From the NCBI GenBank assembly GCA_030549495.1, contig JAUIRK010000314.1, forward strand, positions 1 to 64,000: DNA of 64,000 bases. Reading direction: 5' to 3'. Under the pieces are notes generated by a model. The model was given only the letters and a program-made list of their open reading frames with translations, was not told where the DNA came from and did no database searches. A program made the translations under genes and the position numbers. The DNA is from Nectonema munidae (Eukaryota; Nematomorpha; Nectonematoida; Nectonematidae). Shown here in pieces: positions 11,800 through 22,110 of the stretch (position 1 is its first letter; each line of letters starts with the position of its first letter).

Positions 11800-12240
11800 A
11801 TAACGTATATTTAAGTTCGATGACAAGAAAAACATTTTTTTATATTACACTGAGTATTATAATGATTTATATAATGTTGTTTAATTGTTTTTTTGAAGAG
11901 ACTGATGGGCATGTATATATAGCATGAATTAGGTAGGATGGAGTTCCAACAATGTGGTCATTTATATTTAATAGACTGGGAATTTGCTTTGGTTTTATAA
12001 AATGGCATCACTGCTTTATTATTGTCACGTAAATTATAATACATATTAAGATCATCGTTAAAACAAATGAAAGAGTTAAATATTTTAGGTAAATAATTGT
12101 TAAATAGTTTATAGGTAAAAAGTAGTAGGTTATAATAAAATAGGTCAGCAATTTTCAATATGTTTGATTTATAAAAAAGCTCATCAGTATGCGCGATATA
12201 ATGTGTATTAAAAATTAGTCTTAAAACTTTTTTTTGTGAC
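11800..12240 (-). pseudogene. LINE-C ORF2 C-terminal region
   Basis: After the frame change in the A7 run at 12303-12309, the minus strand reads YINYGILVWGHQNLSLLYKS, then KVLRLIFNTHYIAHTDELFY, then KIADLFYYNLLLFTYKLFNN and MYYNLRDNN, the usual tail of CR1/Jockey ORF2 after the RT. At the stop near 11956-11960 the frame remains protein-like (PHCWNSILPNS, then SLFKKTIKQHYINHY). The stop is a TGA where relatives often have a TGG Trp in the 'y.GP..WN.lp' motif. One indel and one stop separate this from an intact C-terminus. Confidence 0.65.
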
Positions 12241-13797
12241 TTATATAGTAAAGAAAGATTTTGGTGTCCCCAAACTAGTATGCCATAATTTATATATGAT
12301 AGAAAAAAATGAATTATATAACAAAATTTTAGTGTCTGTAGGAAAGAAATTATTATAACATTTAAAAATACCTATGATTTTACTTAATTTAGTGTTAGTA
12401 TATGAAATGTGTCGCTTCCATTTTAAATCATCATCTATAACTATGCCTAATAAAGTGTAACTTTTAACTAGATCAAAAACAAAATTAGAAAAGTCAAGCT
12501 TTAGAGATTTTTTCCTATTAAAAAGCATAGCCTTGGATTTTTCGTAATTAATCGTCATACAGTTAGCTTGACACCACTCAAAAAGTTTATCCGTTTGCTG
12601 TATAACGTATTCTAGAGTTTTATTGTGTGCAATGGGTAAGGTTATAGTTAAATCATCAGCGAATATGAAAAATTTTAAATGAACATTTGAATTATGTATA
12701 TCATTTAGATATATAAGAAACATCAACGGGCCGAGTATCGAACCCTGTGGAACCCCACACGTGACGGGCAAAACGTTAGAATGAAATTTATCAACAATTA
12801 CTGTTTGGCGTCTATGGTAAAAGTAAGAAGATAAAAGAGATAGAGATTTAGTGCCGATACCATAAAGGGCAAGTTTTTTCAGTAAAATAGAGTGAGAAAC
12901 ATTATCAAAGGCTCTTGAGAAATCAATGAAAAATGTAAGCACACTTTGACCTGACTCAAAATTCTGAATAATTTCATCGATTAAACAAATAAGAAGTGAC
13001 TGTGTGTTGTGGAGATTACGGAAGCCAAATTGAAATTTATATAGTATTTCATTACTTTCAAAAAAAGAAACTAGTTGAGAATATAATAACTTTTCAAATA
13101 TTTTAGACAAAATTGGTACTATAGAGATAGGGCGGTAATTGTCTGGGTTATTTTTATCCCCTTTTTTGAAGATTGGGTGAACTATGCTAAGTTTAAAAGA
13201 ATCAGGGAAAATGGAATATTCCAAGCAAGAATTGTAACCAATTAACATGAATTTAGCAATAATATTAATACAAAATTTAATATGAGAAATTGAGAGACCG
13301 TAAACATCAGCAGAATGATTCATTTTGATATCTTTTACTGCTAAAAGAATGTCATTCATGGAAAACTTTTGGTAGTCAAAGTGGATGGAAGATTGCTTCA
13401 CATAATTTGAGAAGTCACCTACAGGTTTAGAACATGCGATAGAATGAGAAAACTTATAATTAAAATAGTTAGATATAGTATGACTATTATCAATCAATTT
13501 ATTGTCAATTCTCAACACAATATTCGAATCAATAGAAGGATTGATCAATTTATTAATCTCTTGCCAAATTTGTTTAGGACATGACTTATTCGAAAATGTT
13601 TCCTTGAAAAATTCAATTTTTAGTGATTTAATCTTATATTTTATTTCATTTCTAATTGAAATATACTTATGTTTCAAACCAGTACAAAATTTGGTCTTCA
13701 GTTTAAAAAAAATCAAATTACGTTGTCTAATTAAATTCAGTATATGTTTCATATATATACTATATACATATGTATGTGGGAATAAAAGCATTATCAA
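12241..13797 (-). pseudogene. LINE-C reverse transcriptase, long open frame
   Basis: A 518-codon open frame with every RT block in order: MNHSADVYGLSISHIKFC; KLSIVHPIFKKGDKNNPDNY then RPISIVPILSKIFEKLLYSQ; FQFGFRNLHNTQSLL; LTFFIDFSRAFDNVSHSIL with the first catalytic Asp; GVPQGSILGPLMFLIYLNDI; FFIFADDLTITL, a FADD box with both catalytic Asp; WCQANCMTINYEKSKAMLF; and YTLLGIVIDDDLKWKRHISY. The last ~20 codons are out of frame because of the indel at 12303-12309. The first ~20 codons include a junction where endonuclease sequence jumps to the pre-RT region, so part of the endonuclease is deleted. This looks much younger than LINE-A. Confidence 0.85.
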
Positions 13798-14275
13798 GCA
13801 AAGTGGAACTATCTGGACGTTGGGTGTGGTAATTGTAGGTAAGAAAGAATTAGAAACTCAAAGAGTTAAATAATTTTTCACAGATTCACATTTAGAATTA
13901 AGAAGATTGAAGGTGAAATCACCTAATACAATATGGGTGGCACTATTGGAAAGTTTACTTAAATAAACTTCGAAATGTTGATTAAAAATATCTATTGAGG
14001 AGTGAGAACATGTTGGAAGTCGGTAAAAATTATGTAATTTCAAGATACGCTTATTTACATATAATTCTACACAGAAATAAAACTATGATTATTAAACTCA
14101 CTGAGCCAAGATTCTTGTAAACAAATTACACTGATAGAATGGAAGGAGCTAGAATTTATACTTTCTATAAGAAACTGTAATTCAATATATTTAACTCTTA
14201 ACGACTGAACGTTTATATTAATTATATTAAACTCATTAATATTTTTTATAAATTCTGGAGGTAAGAAAGAACTTG
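13798..14275 (-). pseudogene. LINE-C endonuclease remnants
   Basis: From about 14275 leftwards the minus strand reads INVQSLRVKYIELQFLIESI followed by ISVICLQESWLS, the N-terminal endonuclease block with the catalytic Glu. A gap follows, then LHNFYRLPTCSHSSIDIFNQ and HIVLGDFTFNLLN, the YRPP...LGDFN block. Near 13800 the frame FLPTITTPN then PDSSTLLDNAFIP matches the 'pT......s..lDhif' block. The final SDH block is missing: the sequence jumps into the pre-RT region near 13750. The domain is therefore shortened in two places. Confidence 0.65.
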
Positions 14276-14649
14276 ACTTTAACCCTATTAGTGCTGGGGG
14301 GGGGGGGGGGCGTAAAACGCCCCCGACCCCATGGCTAAAAAATTAATTGTAGAAAATTGCCTGAATCATATCCCTTCAAATTTTGTGACTTTTCCTAAAA
14401 TCGCTAGCTGCATCTTTTGAAACCATTTTCATGGTAGTTGAATGACCCCTTCATGTCCAAAACTGTCAATCAAAATAAAAAATTAAAATTTTTCAGCTAA
14501 ATTTTGACATTATCTGTACTTAACCTTATAACTTAGGATCTATATTATATAATACCCTGAAAATTTATAATTATATACAGTTTAGAACGCATAACACTTT
14601 ATATATTTAATTTTTTCAATAATCATGGCTACTTTTTAGAAAATGTCAA

Positions 14650-15960
14650 TCAATATTTTGATTGATCAAAAATATATCTAATAAAATATACTTTCAAATT
14701 TTACATAAAATATATGTTTTTATACTAAATCGGTCATGCTGTTTTCATTTCTGAACTCATTTTTTACATTTAGGATATGAAAATACCTATATGTGTTAAT
14801 CAAATTTGCGGTTTACTTCTAAAAATTGTCTCCAAATACATTCATTCAAATTTTACAATGAAATATATGTTTTATACCACATCAACCATGCTGTTTTCAT
14901 TTCTGAACTCATTTTTCACATTTAGAGGTTTTAAAATATCAGTCAAAATTTGCGGTTTACTTCTAAAAGCTATCTCCAAAAATATCCTATAAATTTTACA
15001 TGAAATATTTGTTTTTATACCAAATCGATCAGCTGTTTTCATTTTTGAACTCATTTTTTATATTTAGGATTTGGAAATACCTATAAGTATTAATCAAATT
15101 TGCGGTTTACTTCTGAAAATTGTCTCCAAAAATATTTTCTTGAAATATATGTTTTAATACCAAATCAATCATGCTGGTTTTATTTCTGGACTCATTTTTT
15201 ACGTTTAGGATGTGAAAATACATATAAGTGTTAATCAAATTTGCGGTTTACTTCTAAAAATTGTCTCCAAAAACATTCATTCAAATTTTACAATTAAATA
15301 TATGTTTTTATACCAAATCAACCATGCTAGTTTCATTTATGGACTCAATTTTTGCAGTTTGAATTTGAAAATACATATAAGTATCAATTAAATTTGCGTT
15401 TAGTACTAAAATTTGTTTTTATAGCAAATATATCATGATGATTTAATTTCTGAACACAGTTTTCGCATTTAGAGGTTTTACTGCTAGTGTAAATCAAATT
15501 TGCGGTTTATGTTTGAAAACTATATCCCAAAATATTCTCTCTAATTTTACATGAAATATATGTTTTTATACCAATTCGACCATGATAATTTTTATTTCTG
15601 AAATCATTTTTTGCATTTAGAGGTTTTAAATGTCTGAAAGTGTCAATAAATTTTCGATTTACGTCTAATGTCTGCAGAAATATTTTTGAAATTTAAATAA
15701 AATATGTGTTTTTATGCCAAATGGAAGATGCTGGTTTCATTTTTGGACTCAGGTTTGGCATTTATGGTTTTAAAATATCTGAAAGCTTGAATAAGATTTG
15801 CGATTTACTTCTAGATACTGTTTTCAAAAATATTTTCAAAAAAATAAAATATCTGTTTTATACCAAATCGACTATGCTTATTTTATTTCTGTACTGGATT
15901 TTGGATAATACGGTTAAAAAATATCTCGAAGTGGCAATTGAATTAGTAATGTATGCCTGA
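14650..15960. repeat. Minisatellite, about 9 units of roughly 145-150 bp
   Basis: The anchor TTTGCGGTTTACTTCT recurs at about 14805, 14949, 15099, 15240, 15393 (diverged), 15499, 15651 (diverged) and 15797. Intervals are 144, 150, 141, 153, 106, 152 and 146 bp. Each unit also holds 'CATTTCTGAACTCATTTTT' and 'ATATGTTTTTATACCAAAT'. Units differ by many substitutions, so the array is not recent. It lies inside the TIR element. Confidence 0.8.
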
Positions 15961-17029
15961 AAAACAGTTCTGTAAAAAAAATTCAAAAAATGGCTGCATA
16001 TTAGGTATATAGTAAAAATATACTTTTTTTTGTATATTTTGGCTTATAATACTTTCTACAATCATCTTAGGTATGAAATATTTATTAAAAAAAAATAAAA
16101 CGTATTATAAAATCTTTTGAAAATTTGTATGAGAGAAGGAACCAAGTTGAAAACTAATTGAAAAGGGAACATGTGATCAAAACAAATAATTAAAAAAAAT
16201 ATGTATCTTGACTAAATGGAAGATCTATAATGTTCTAATGAACTAGGAAGTGGTTTAATTATATAATATTAGATGCTTCAAAAAAGATTTTGACTGTGAA
16301 AAAAAAGTTTCTCTTTTACAAATGAAAAATATTTAAATCTATAGCTTATCATCTAGGATTACAGTTAACATTTAGCTAAGATGGGTAGGAAATCTGAAAA
16401 TTTAGAATAGGTCAGATTTATCAAAAATGGCACAGGTGCCAATATGTGAGAATTTAGTCACTATCAAGATATTTTTAATTTAAATTGAATTTGTCCATCT
16501 TTTTCCTTTTGTGTCAAAGAGATAATTTTTAGATGAAGAACGTTGACAACTTTTTGTAATTGAACAAACAACATCACGAATGATTCATGAGAAAAAATCC
16601 TTTGAAATAAGAGTGGTTGACAAATATTCAGGCTTGATAATAAAATACACGATACTGATAAAAAAAAGTCTAAGATCACCAAGAAGATTCTTTAATCAGA
16701 ATGCTTTGAGAGAGGAAAAAAGTAATTTTATCCTTATAAAAAAATTTTCGAACACACTTTGAAGAATATAAATTTCTAATGAAAAAAGAGCTAGCAAAAA
16801 ATGATCATCATAGAATGAATACCAAAATTACATACTGTAAATTATAATATGACGTAGAGACTACGAGCCGATAACGAATTTGTAGCCGAAAAGATGGAGG
16901 TCCTATCGAGTTACATAAGTTACTGTAGAATGAAATATTTTGAGTGAATTAAACACCTAAAGTTAGTTTATTAAATAAATTAAGAAAATAATTACCAGAG
17001 AAATACTGCAAGTGGAAGTTATTTTTATG

Positions 17030-17640
17030 TTTATATATTTGACATTGATTTACAGGTTTAATCGATTTTTTGACAGGTTTTATTGATTTCATAAAAAATG
17101 AACATCACCATTAAATTCTGCATACTTGAAATGTATAAAAAACTTTAAAAGAATCAAAATTTTAATTTTGACATGGGCTGTAATAGTTAAATTATTTTGT
17201 CAGGTTTGACTAATTTTTTATAAAAAAAAAGGAATATAACCAGTAAACACAGCCTACTTGAAAATGGGTATATGTGTGTAAAAAACATTATATAATTATT
17301 TAGATAAAAAGTTTCTTTTTTGAGATGAGTTGTCATATGTAAATCACTTTTTTGACAAGTTTGAATGATTTTCATAAAAAATGAATATCACCACTGAATT
17401 CAGCATATTTTAAAATGGGTATACATGTGTAAAAAACTTTATATACTTATTTAGATAAAAAGTTCCTTTTTGAGATGAGCTGTCACATTTAGATCAATTT
17501 TTTGACAGGTTTGATTGATTTTCATAAAAAATGAATATCACCACTGAATTCAGCTTACTTGAAAATGGGTATACATGTGTAAAAAACTTTATATACAAAA
17601 ATGGACATCACCACTGAATTCAGCATCGTTGAAATATATA
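17030..17640. repeat. Second minisatellite in the same element, 4-5 units near 150 bp
   Basis: The anchor GACAGGTTTGATTGATTTTC (with variants) recurs at about 17072, 17198, 17354 and 17503. Units share ATGAATATCACCACTGAATT and AAAACTTTATATACTTATTT. The unit sequence differs from that of the first array, but the period is similar. Confidence 0.75.
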
Positions 17641-17821
17641 TGTAACATTAAAAATATTTATAAAAACTTATTAATCTCTGAGAAAATTAGGGGGGGGGGG
17701 GGCACTTTACGCCCCCCCAGCACTTGAGCGGACAAATTTTGCCCAGCACTAATAGGGGAATAATATTTTCGTTAAAAATTTCAAAAAAAAAATTTCGCAT
17801 AAATTAGATTTATCGGAATAG

Positions 17822-18349
17822 TCAATTATCATCATAAACGGTATGGTTCTTAGCAAAGTTTATTTCTCGTGTAACATATTTACAGTTTCTACTTAAAGCA
17901 GAATGATTTGTGTCGGCACATTTATCTCTAACACAATTACAACACTTATGTTCACTTTTAGAAACAGAGCAAGAGTTACCGTTATGTTCACCAAAACAGT
18001 ATCTACATACACTCGAATTTTTACACTTGGATGCGGTGTGCCCAATGAAGCAACAATGTCTATGTGAAAAGTAAGGTAGAACCCGGGAATGATATAGACC
18101 AAAAAACAGTCTAAAATTACAACGATGAATATATTTAAAAACAGAAGGGGATACTTTCAGGACAACTACTTTCAAGTCAGGATCTTTGAAGGGTTTGGAA
18201 AATATAACATCCATGGAACCACCATTGTTGAGAATATCTTGAAGTTCTTCATTTTTTGATGTTATTGATTCAACAACTGATTCATTCTCGAAAGAATTAT
18301 AATAATAAAAAGGAAGTCGTATACTCGTATGTGCTAACATCAACGTCAA
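17822..18349 (-). pseudogene. LINE-C ORF1 (zinc-knuckle protein), probably 5'-incomplete
   Basis: A 175-codon frame. Residues 1-90 are the end of a globular region with KDPDLKVVVLKVSPSVF, like the segment before the knuckles in CR1/Jockey ORF1. Residues 98-160 hold three Cys/His clusters: HCCFIGHTASKC, CRYCFGEHNGNSC and CCNCVRDKCADTNHSALSRNC. This is a nucleic-acid chaperone type ORF1 tail. No convincing ATG leads it, and it is shorter than a normal ORF1, so the 5' part is missing or lies in other frames. Its place upstream of the LINE-C endonuclease, once the insert is ignored, supports one element. Confidence 0.7.
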
Positions 18350-18453
18350 AACCTTTATAGAGAAAGTTAAAAAATTAATACAATCTATTTAAAATTCATA
18401 AAGCAAGGTTTTGTTAAAAAATCTTAAGCATATTTATTTAATATTTGAAAATA

Positions 18454-18595
18454 CAGTAGAATCTCGCTACTATGCCCCCCTCGGTACTATGCCACTCTCG
18501 CTACTATGCCACTTTCACTCGGTCCGGACAAAATTCAGTAAAAAATAAACTTACTATGCCACCACCTAATCTCGCTATTATGCCACTATTTATTT
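18454..18595. repeat. Left subterminal repeats of the Tigger element
   Basis: Five variants of CTCGCTACTATGCCAC occur within about 120 bp (near 18464, 18479, 18496, 18550 and 18571). Two direct copies and one inverted copy lie at 20306-20384. Multiple internal copies suggest extra transposase-binding sites. Confidence 0.75.
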
Positions 18596-18690
18596 GTGTG
18601 TTGCGTTTTTTAATTATATTTCTCAACTTTTTTTACAAAATTAATGAATATATTTTTTTAGATTTTTTTTTATTTGCGTAAAAAATTAAC

Positions 18691-20249
18691 ATGTCAGATA
18701 TAAAACGCAAGCGAACCGATTTCACTCTAAAGCAGAAAAAAGAAATTATTGATGCCGAAAAAAATGAGCCTAATCAGTCCAAGCTGGCCAGAGAAATAAG
18801 CAAGAAATGGGGTATTGAAGTGAAGAGAACTACGGTAAAAAGCATTCTCAGCAAAAAGGATGCAATCGAGGCTGCAATCAAAACTGGATTTTCATCGAAA
18901 CGCGTTAAGTTGACGCAGGCTCACGATCCAAATCTCGATGAAGGGGTGCTCATGTGGCTGAAGCAAGCGAGAGGACACAATCTGCCTGTCAGTGGAAGTC
19001 TGGTCAAAGAAAAGGCAATGAAACTGGCCGAGATAATGCACATTCCGGGATTCATGGCAAGCGACGGTTGGCTGGACAATTTCAAAAAGCGTCACGGCAT
19101 TACTTTTAAAACAATACAAGGAGAAGCAGGAGCGGTAAATTTGCAATCTCTTTTTGAGTGGCAACAACAGGTTCTCCGACCTTTGCTTGCACAATTTTCT
19201 GCAGAAGACGTCTTCAATCTAGACGAAACTGGACTCTTCTGGCAGCTGCTACCAAACAAGACCATGGCTTTCAGAGGAGAGCGGTGCACTGCAGGTAAAA
19301 AAAGTAAGCAAAGAATCACTCTTCTGGTTGGAGCAAACATGAGCGGCAACGAAAAGCTTCCTCTTCTGGTGATTGGCAATTCAAAGAAACCGCGTGCCTT
19401 CAAAAACAAAAAAATTCCGGTGACACATACAAGGCAAATTCGAAAGCGTGGATGACGGCGGAGCTCTTCGAAGAAACATTGCGTGAGTGGAACGAGCGAC
19501 TCGTCAAGCAGGGACGCAAAGTGCTGCTTTGTCTCGATAACTTCTGTGGCCACCCATCTGATCTCCAGTTCGACAATACAAAGCTGCTATTTTTTCCTCC
19601 TAACACAACATCAATCTCGCAACCAATGGATCAGGGGGTTATAGAGAGTCTCAAACGCCACTACAAGAAACTTTTGCTCTCTCGCAGGCTTGAAGCCATA
19701 GACGAGGAAAGAGAGTTTAAGTTCACGTTGCTTGATGCTCTACACGTTGCCCGGTATGCTTGGGAGCAGGTTAACAAATCGGTCATCAAAAACTGTTTTG
19801 TAAAAGCTAAGTTTGTGGAAGAAGAAATTGATCAGATTGAGCCAAAAGATGAAGAGTTGCTCGAGATTTGGAATGCTTTGCCTACTGAGGAAAAGATGCA
19901 CAATAACGAGGAGATTGAGCTAACTGACTTTCTCAATGCTGACGAGCGTCTCGCAACTAGTGGCTCTCTTCTGCTAGAGGAGATTGCTGAGGAAGTGCTG
20001 AAAAGCAAGGAACAAATTGAAAGCGAAGACGACAAGGAAACTATCGAAGAGGAAGTGGTTCAATTCCAAGAAGCCCAAAGAGCGTGGAGCACTGTTCGAA
20101 AATTTATGCAGCATTGTAGCGTAAAGCTCAAAGTGATGCAAGCGTGCGATTGTTTAGATCAAGAAATGCTTGAGATCCGCCATATGAAAATGCGTCAGAC
20201 AACCATTTTTGAGAGCTTTGGAATAGGACACAAATATATAAAAAAATAA
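18691..20249 (+). pseudogene. Tigger/pogo transposase, one 2-bp insertion
   Basis: The first frame (18691-19455, 254 codons) starts at ATG. It has a Psq/CENP-B N-terminal helix-turn-helix at residues 10-60 (FTLKQKKEIIDAEKN... SKLAREISKKWGI), a CENPB-type HTH at about 75-145 (WLKQARGHNLPVSGSLVKEK, FMASDGWLDNFKKRHGI) and the first catalytic Asp in NLDETGLFW (~178). The second frame (19452-20249, 265 codons) carries the second Asp in LLCLDNFCGH and the third in SISQPMDQG, 30 residues apart, as in pogo-type DD30D enzymes. Two extra bases in the ACACAT at 19423-19428 cause the break: the second frame, read upstream, gives YKANSKAWMTAELFEE, the expected family sequence. Total about 515 residues. 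The acidic C-terminus (residues 130-200 of frame 2) is usual for Tigger. Confidence 0.9.
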
Positions 20250-20499
20250 AACTGTTTTTTAATAAATGTGATTTTATTTGAAAAAATAAGGCTATTTTTA
20301 CAAAACCCTCGCTACTATGCCAATCTCGCTACTATGCCACTTTTGGTCGGCCCCGAAGGGTGGCATAATAGCGAGATTTTACATTCAAATGTTGAAATTT
20401 CTTCATTTTAGAGTTTATGTTTTAAAGTTTGAATTCTTCCTTTATTTTTTTTTTGGATTATTTATTGTAGTCTCCTATTCGCCTGATAAATAAGCAATC

Positions 20500-21472
20500 A
20501 ACTTAGTTCTTTTCATAGTTTCTTGCTGTTGAATACCTCATAAAAACCGCCATTACCAAGGATGTGGGGAATCATATGGGGCTGTTTTGCTCGGTGCCAT
20601 CCTTCAAGCTTATTCGTCGTTCTTGGTAAACAATCAGTCGACCTTTGTTCAACACACCATATCGTTGGTGAAAATAAAGGCCGCTTTTTTCCTCCACCTG
20701 CTCTTTGACGCCTTCCAACGTATGTATCTTCAAATTAGCAGTATAATTGATTCATTTTTTGCTCTATTTGAAGATATTCAAGTATATCCAGCAATTCTTC
20801 AAATGTTTGGGTTATTTCATCTGGGGGTAGGAATGCTAATGGAGCAAGCAATTTACAATAAAGTCGAGAGTTCGCATCATTTACATAATAATTTGTTAGA
20901 CAAATACTTTGTATTTTCCTCCATATTACATGTGTCATTGGAATCATATTCATCATAAAGTTGAAAACTTTCTTTAGCTTAGTTTTAAAATCTTCTGGTA
21001 AGTTTATCTCTGTAAGTGATTTCAATTCGGAAAAGTAGCCTTCCATTTTCTTTTGCATTTAGCAAGGGCTTTTCTTTTTGGCATATAAACCGAAGTTTCA
21101 CGATCAATATTTGGCGTAATGTTAGCAATGATTCTAGGTGGTGGTGCAAGAAGCTTCTTCTCTCAACATATTTAAAGTAATCTTAGCTTTTTCCTGTGGT
21201 ATATCTGGTGCTTGTGAATGCTTTTGGCCTAAAACTACTTCACTATTATCACAATAATCAATCGCAGTTGTTGCAGTTCCTTTACATTTGCCGCCTTTAG
21301 TGACGCATCTCCAATTTTGCGTTTCGTTATTGCTTGTATCCCTACGGTACACATTTCCCTCGTGACATATTTGATCACCTCCTTTTTGCGATTTTATCAT
21401 TTTCATGTTGATGTGATGTTCATTCCAAGAACACTTAAAAGAAAATCCAAATCTCTTAATGACTGTTATCAA
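20500..21472 (-). pseudogene. FLYWCH-MULE transposase relic, catalytic core missing
   Basis: 21134-21472 encodes a FLYWCH zinc finger: GNVYRRDTSNNETQNWRCVT, then KCKGTATTAI and a VVLGQKHSQAP end, matching the 'F..y....w.C....C.a......H.H.p' pattern. The frame goes on into ITPNIDRETSVYMPKR. 20735-21058 encodes the end of a MULE transposase (NSRLYCKLLAPLAFLPPDEI then TQTFEELL). At about 20600 a third frame reads LEGWHRAKQP, like the 'RtNNalEgWHr' block. The DDE segment that should lie between the FLYWCH finger and these pieces is absent. It is a fossil of a FLYWCH-bearing Mutator-like element. Confidence 0.65.
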
Positions 21473-21729
21473 ACTGAAACAAATATTTTAAAGGATTTTA
21501 GAACAATAGATATATCCTATTCAATATAAGAATTGTTGTGAGAAGAAGAGAAAACTGAAAGCTGGATCTTTTATTCAACAAAAATTGTGATACAGCGATA
21601 AAGTGATTTATGTAGAAAAAGGGTGATATATATATAAATATATACTACTACAAAATTTGCATGGTAATAGGAGCCATGAATGATAAAGAAAAGGTCATAT
21701 TATTCAATATTCAAATATGACGTGAGTTT

Positions 21730-21910
21730 GAACACTGAAAACAGCAAGAAGAAAAAGGTATGTTATGGTGAGACATTCGAATGATCTAATCTGAAAAACG
21801 GTGAACAGCGAAAAGAAAAAGATATGCTGTGGTGAGACATTCAAATGTTGTGATTGTAAACAGCTAAAAAGAAAAAGGTAAGTTGGGGTGAGACATTCAA
21901 ATGATATAAC
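21730..21910. repeat. Three tandem units of about 60 bp
   Basis: GGTGAGACATTCAAATGAT-type sequence recurs near 21770, 21834 and 21890 (spacing 64 and 56 bp), each preceded by an AACAGC-AAAGAAAAAGGTA block. Confidence 0.7.
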
Positions 21911-21944
21911 TTGAATATTACAAGAATAATGGGAAAATAGTGTT

Positions 21945-22110
21945 TTGGTACACTAATTTAAAACCAGCTATTTTTGAACTAGCTATTTTTGTATACTAGC
22001 TATTATGGAACTAACTATTTTGGATACTAACTATTATGACACTAGCTATTTTGGACAAGTTATTTTAGAATCAGCTATTTTGGGACTAGCTGTTTTGGGT
22101 TTCATTCGGT
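21945..22110. repeat. Degenerate array of CTAGCTATTTTGGA-like motifs
   Basis: About ten variants of ACTAGCTATTTTGG occur at 13-20-bp spacing (AACTAGCTATTTTTGTAT, ACTAGCTATTATGGAACT, AACTATTTTGGATACT and others). It is the inverted complement of the motif at 8755-8890. Confidence 0.6.

Larger units (their letters stand above)
14283..17757. mobile_element. 3475-bp non-autonomous TIR element nested in LINE-C
   Basis: The ends are exact 16-bp inverted repeats, CCCTATTAGTGCTGGG at 14283-14298 and its complement at 17742-17757. Next to each end is a G/C homopolymer hairpin (G run from about 14294, then CGTAAAACGCCCC; the mirror at 17690-17717). The left end abuts TTAA (14279-14282), as in piggyBac-type elements that start with CCC. 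The right flank reads GAATAA, so the duplication is not clean. No transposase frame is visible; the interior is two tandem arrays (14650-15960 and 17030-17640) and A+T-rich DNA. It interrupts the ORF1/ORF2 spacer of LINE-C, so it is younger than that copy. Assignment to piggyBac is an inference. Confidence 0.75.
11790..18450 (-). mobile_element. CR1/Jockey-type LINE interrupted by a TIR element; here LINE-C
   Basis: Minus strand, right to left: ORF1 zinc-knuckle protein (17822-18349), a 3475-bp inserted TIR element (14283-17757), endonuclease (about 14275 to 13798, with internal losses), a long uninterrupted RT (13797 to about 12310) and the C-terminal region to about 11800. The insert lies about 65 bp after the ORF1 stop, in the ORF1/ORF2 spacer, and removing it brings ORF1 and ORF2 together in normal LINE order. 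The 5' side is cut or bounded by the Tigger element starting at 18454. This is the best preserved LINE RT in the window. Confidence 0.8.
18454..20384 (+). mobile_element. Tigger/pogo-type DNA transposon, nearly intact
   Basis: The left end CAGTAGAATCTCGCTACTAT at 18454 follows TA (18452-18453). The right end, near 20361-20384, reads GCATAATAGCGAGATTTTAC, a close inverted match. The motif CTCGCTACTATGCC is repeated in both subterminal regions. The element contains one plus-strand transposase gene with polyadenylation-like AATAAA just after the stop (about 20241-20260). Length, TA target and domain make-up all fit Tigger. The two ends differ by a few bases in the outermost positions, so the exact right border is uncertain by about 3 bp. 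Confidence 0.9.

Noticed and set aside
12241-13873. Plus-strand 123-codon frame over LINE-C
   Set aside because: It is the antisense shadow of the RT frame and has no motif.
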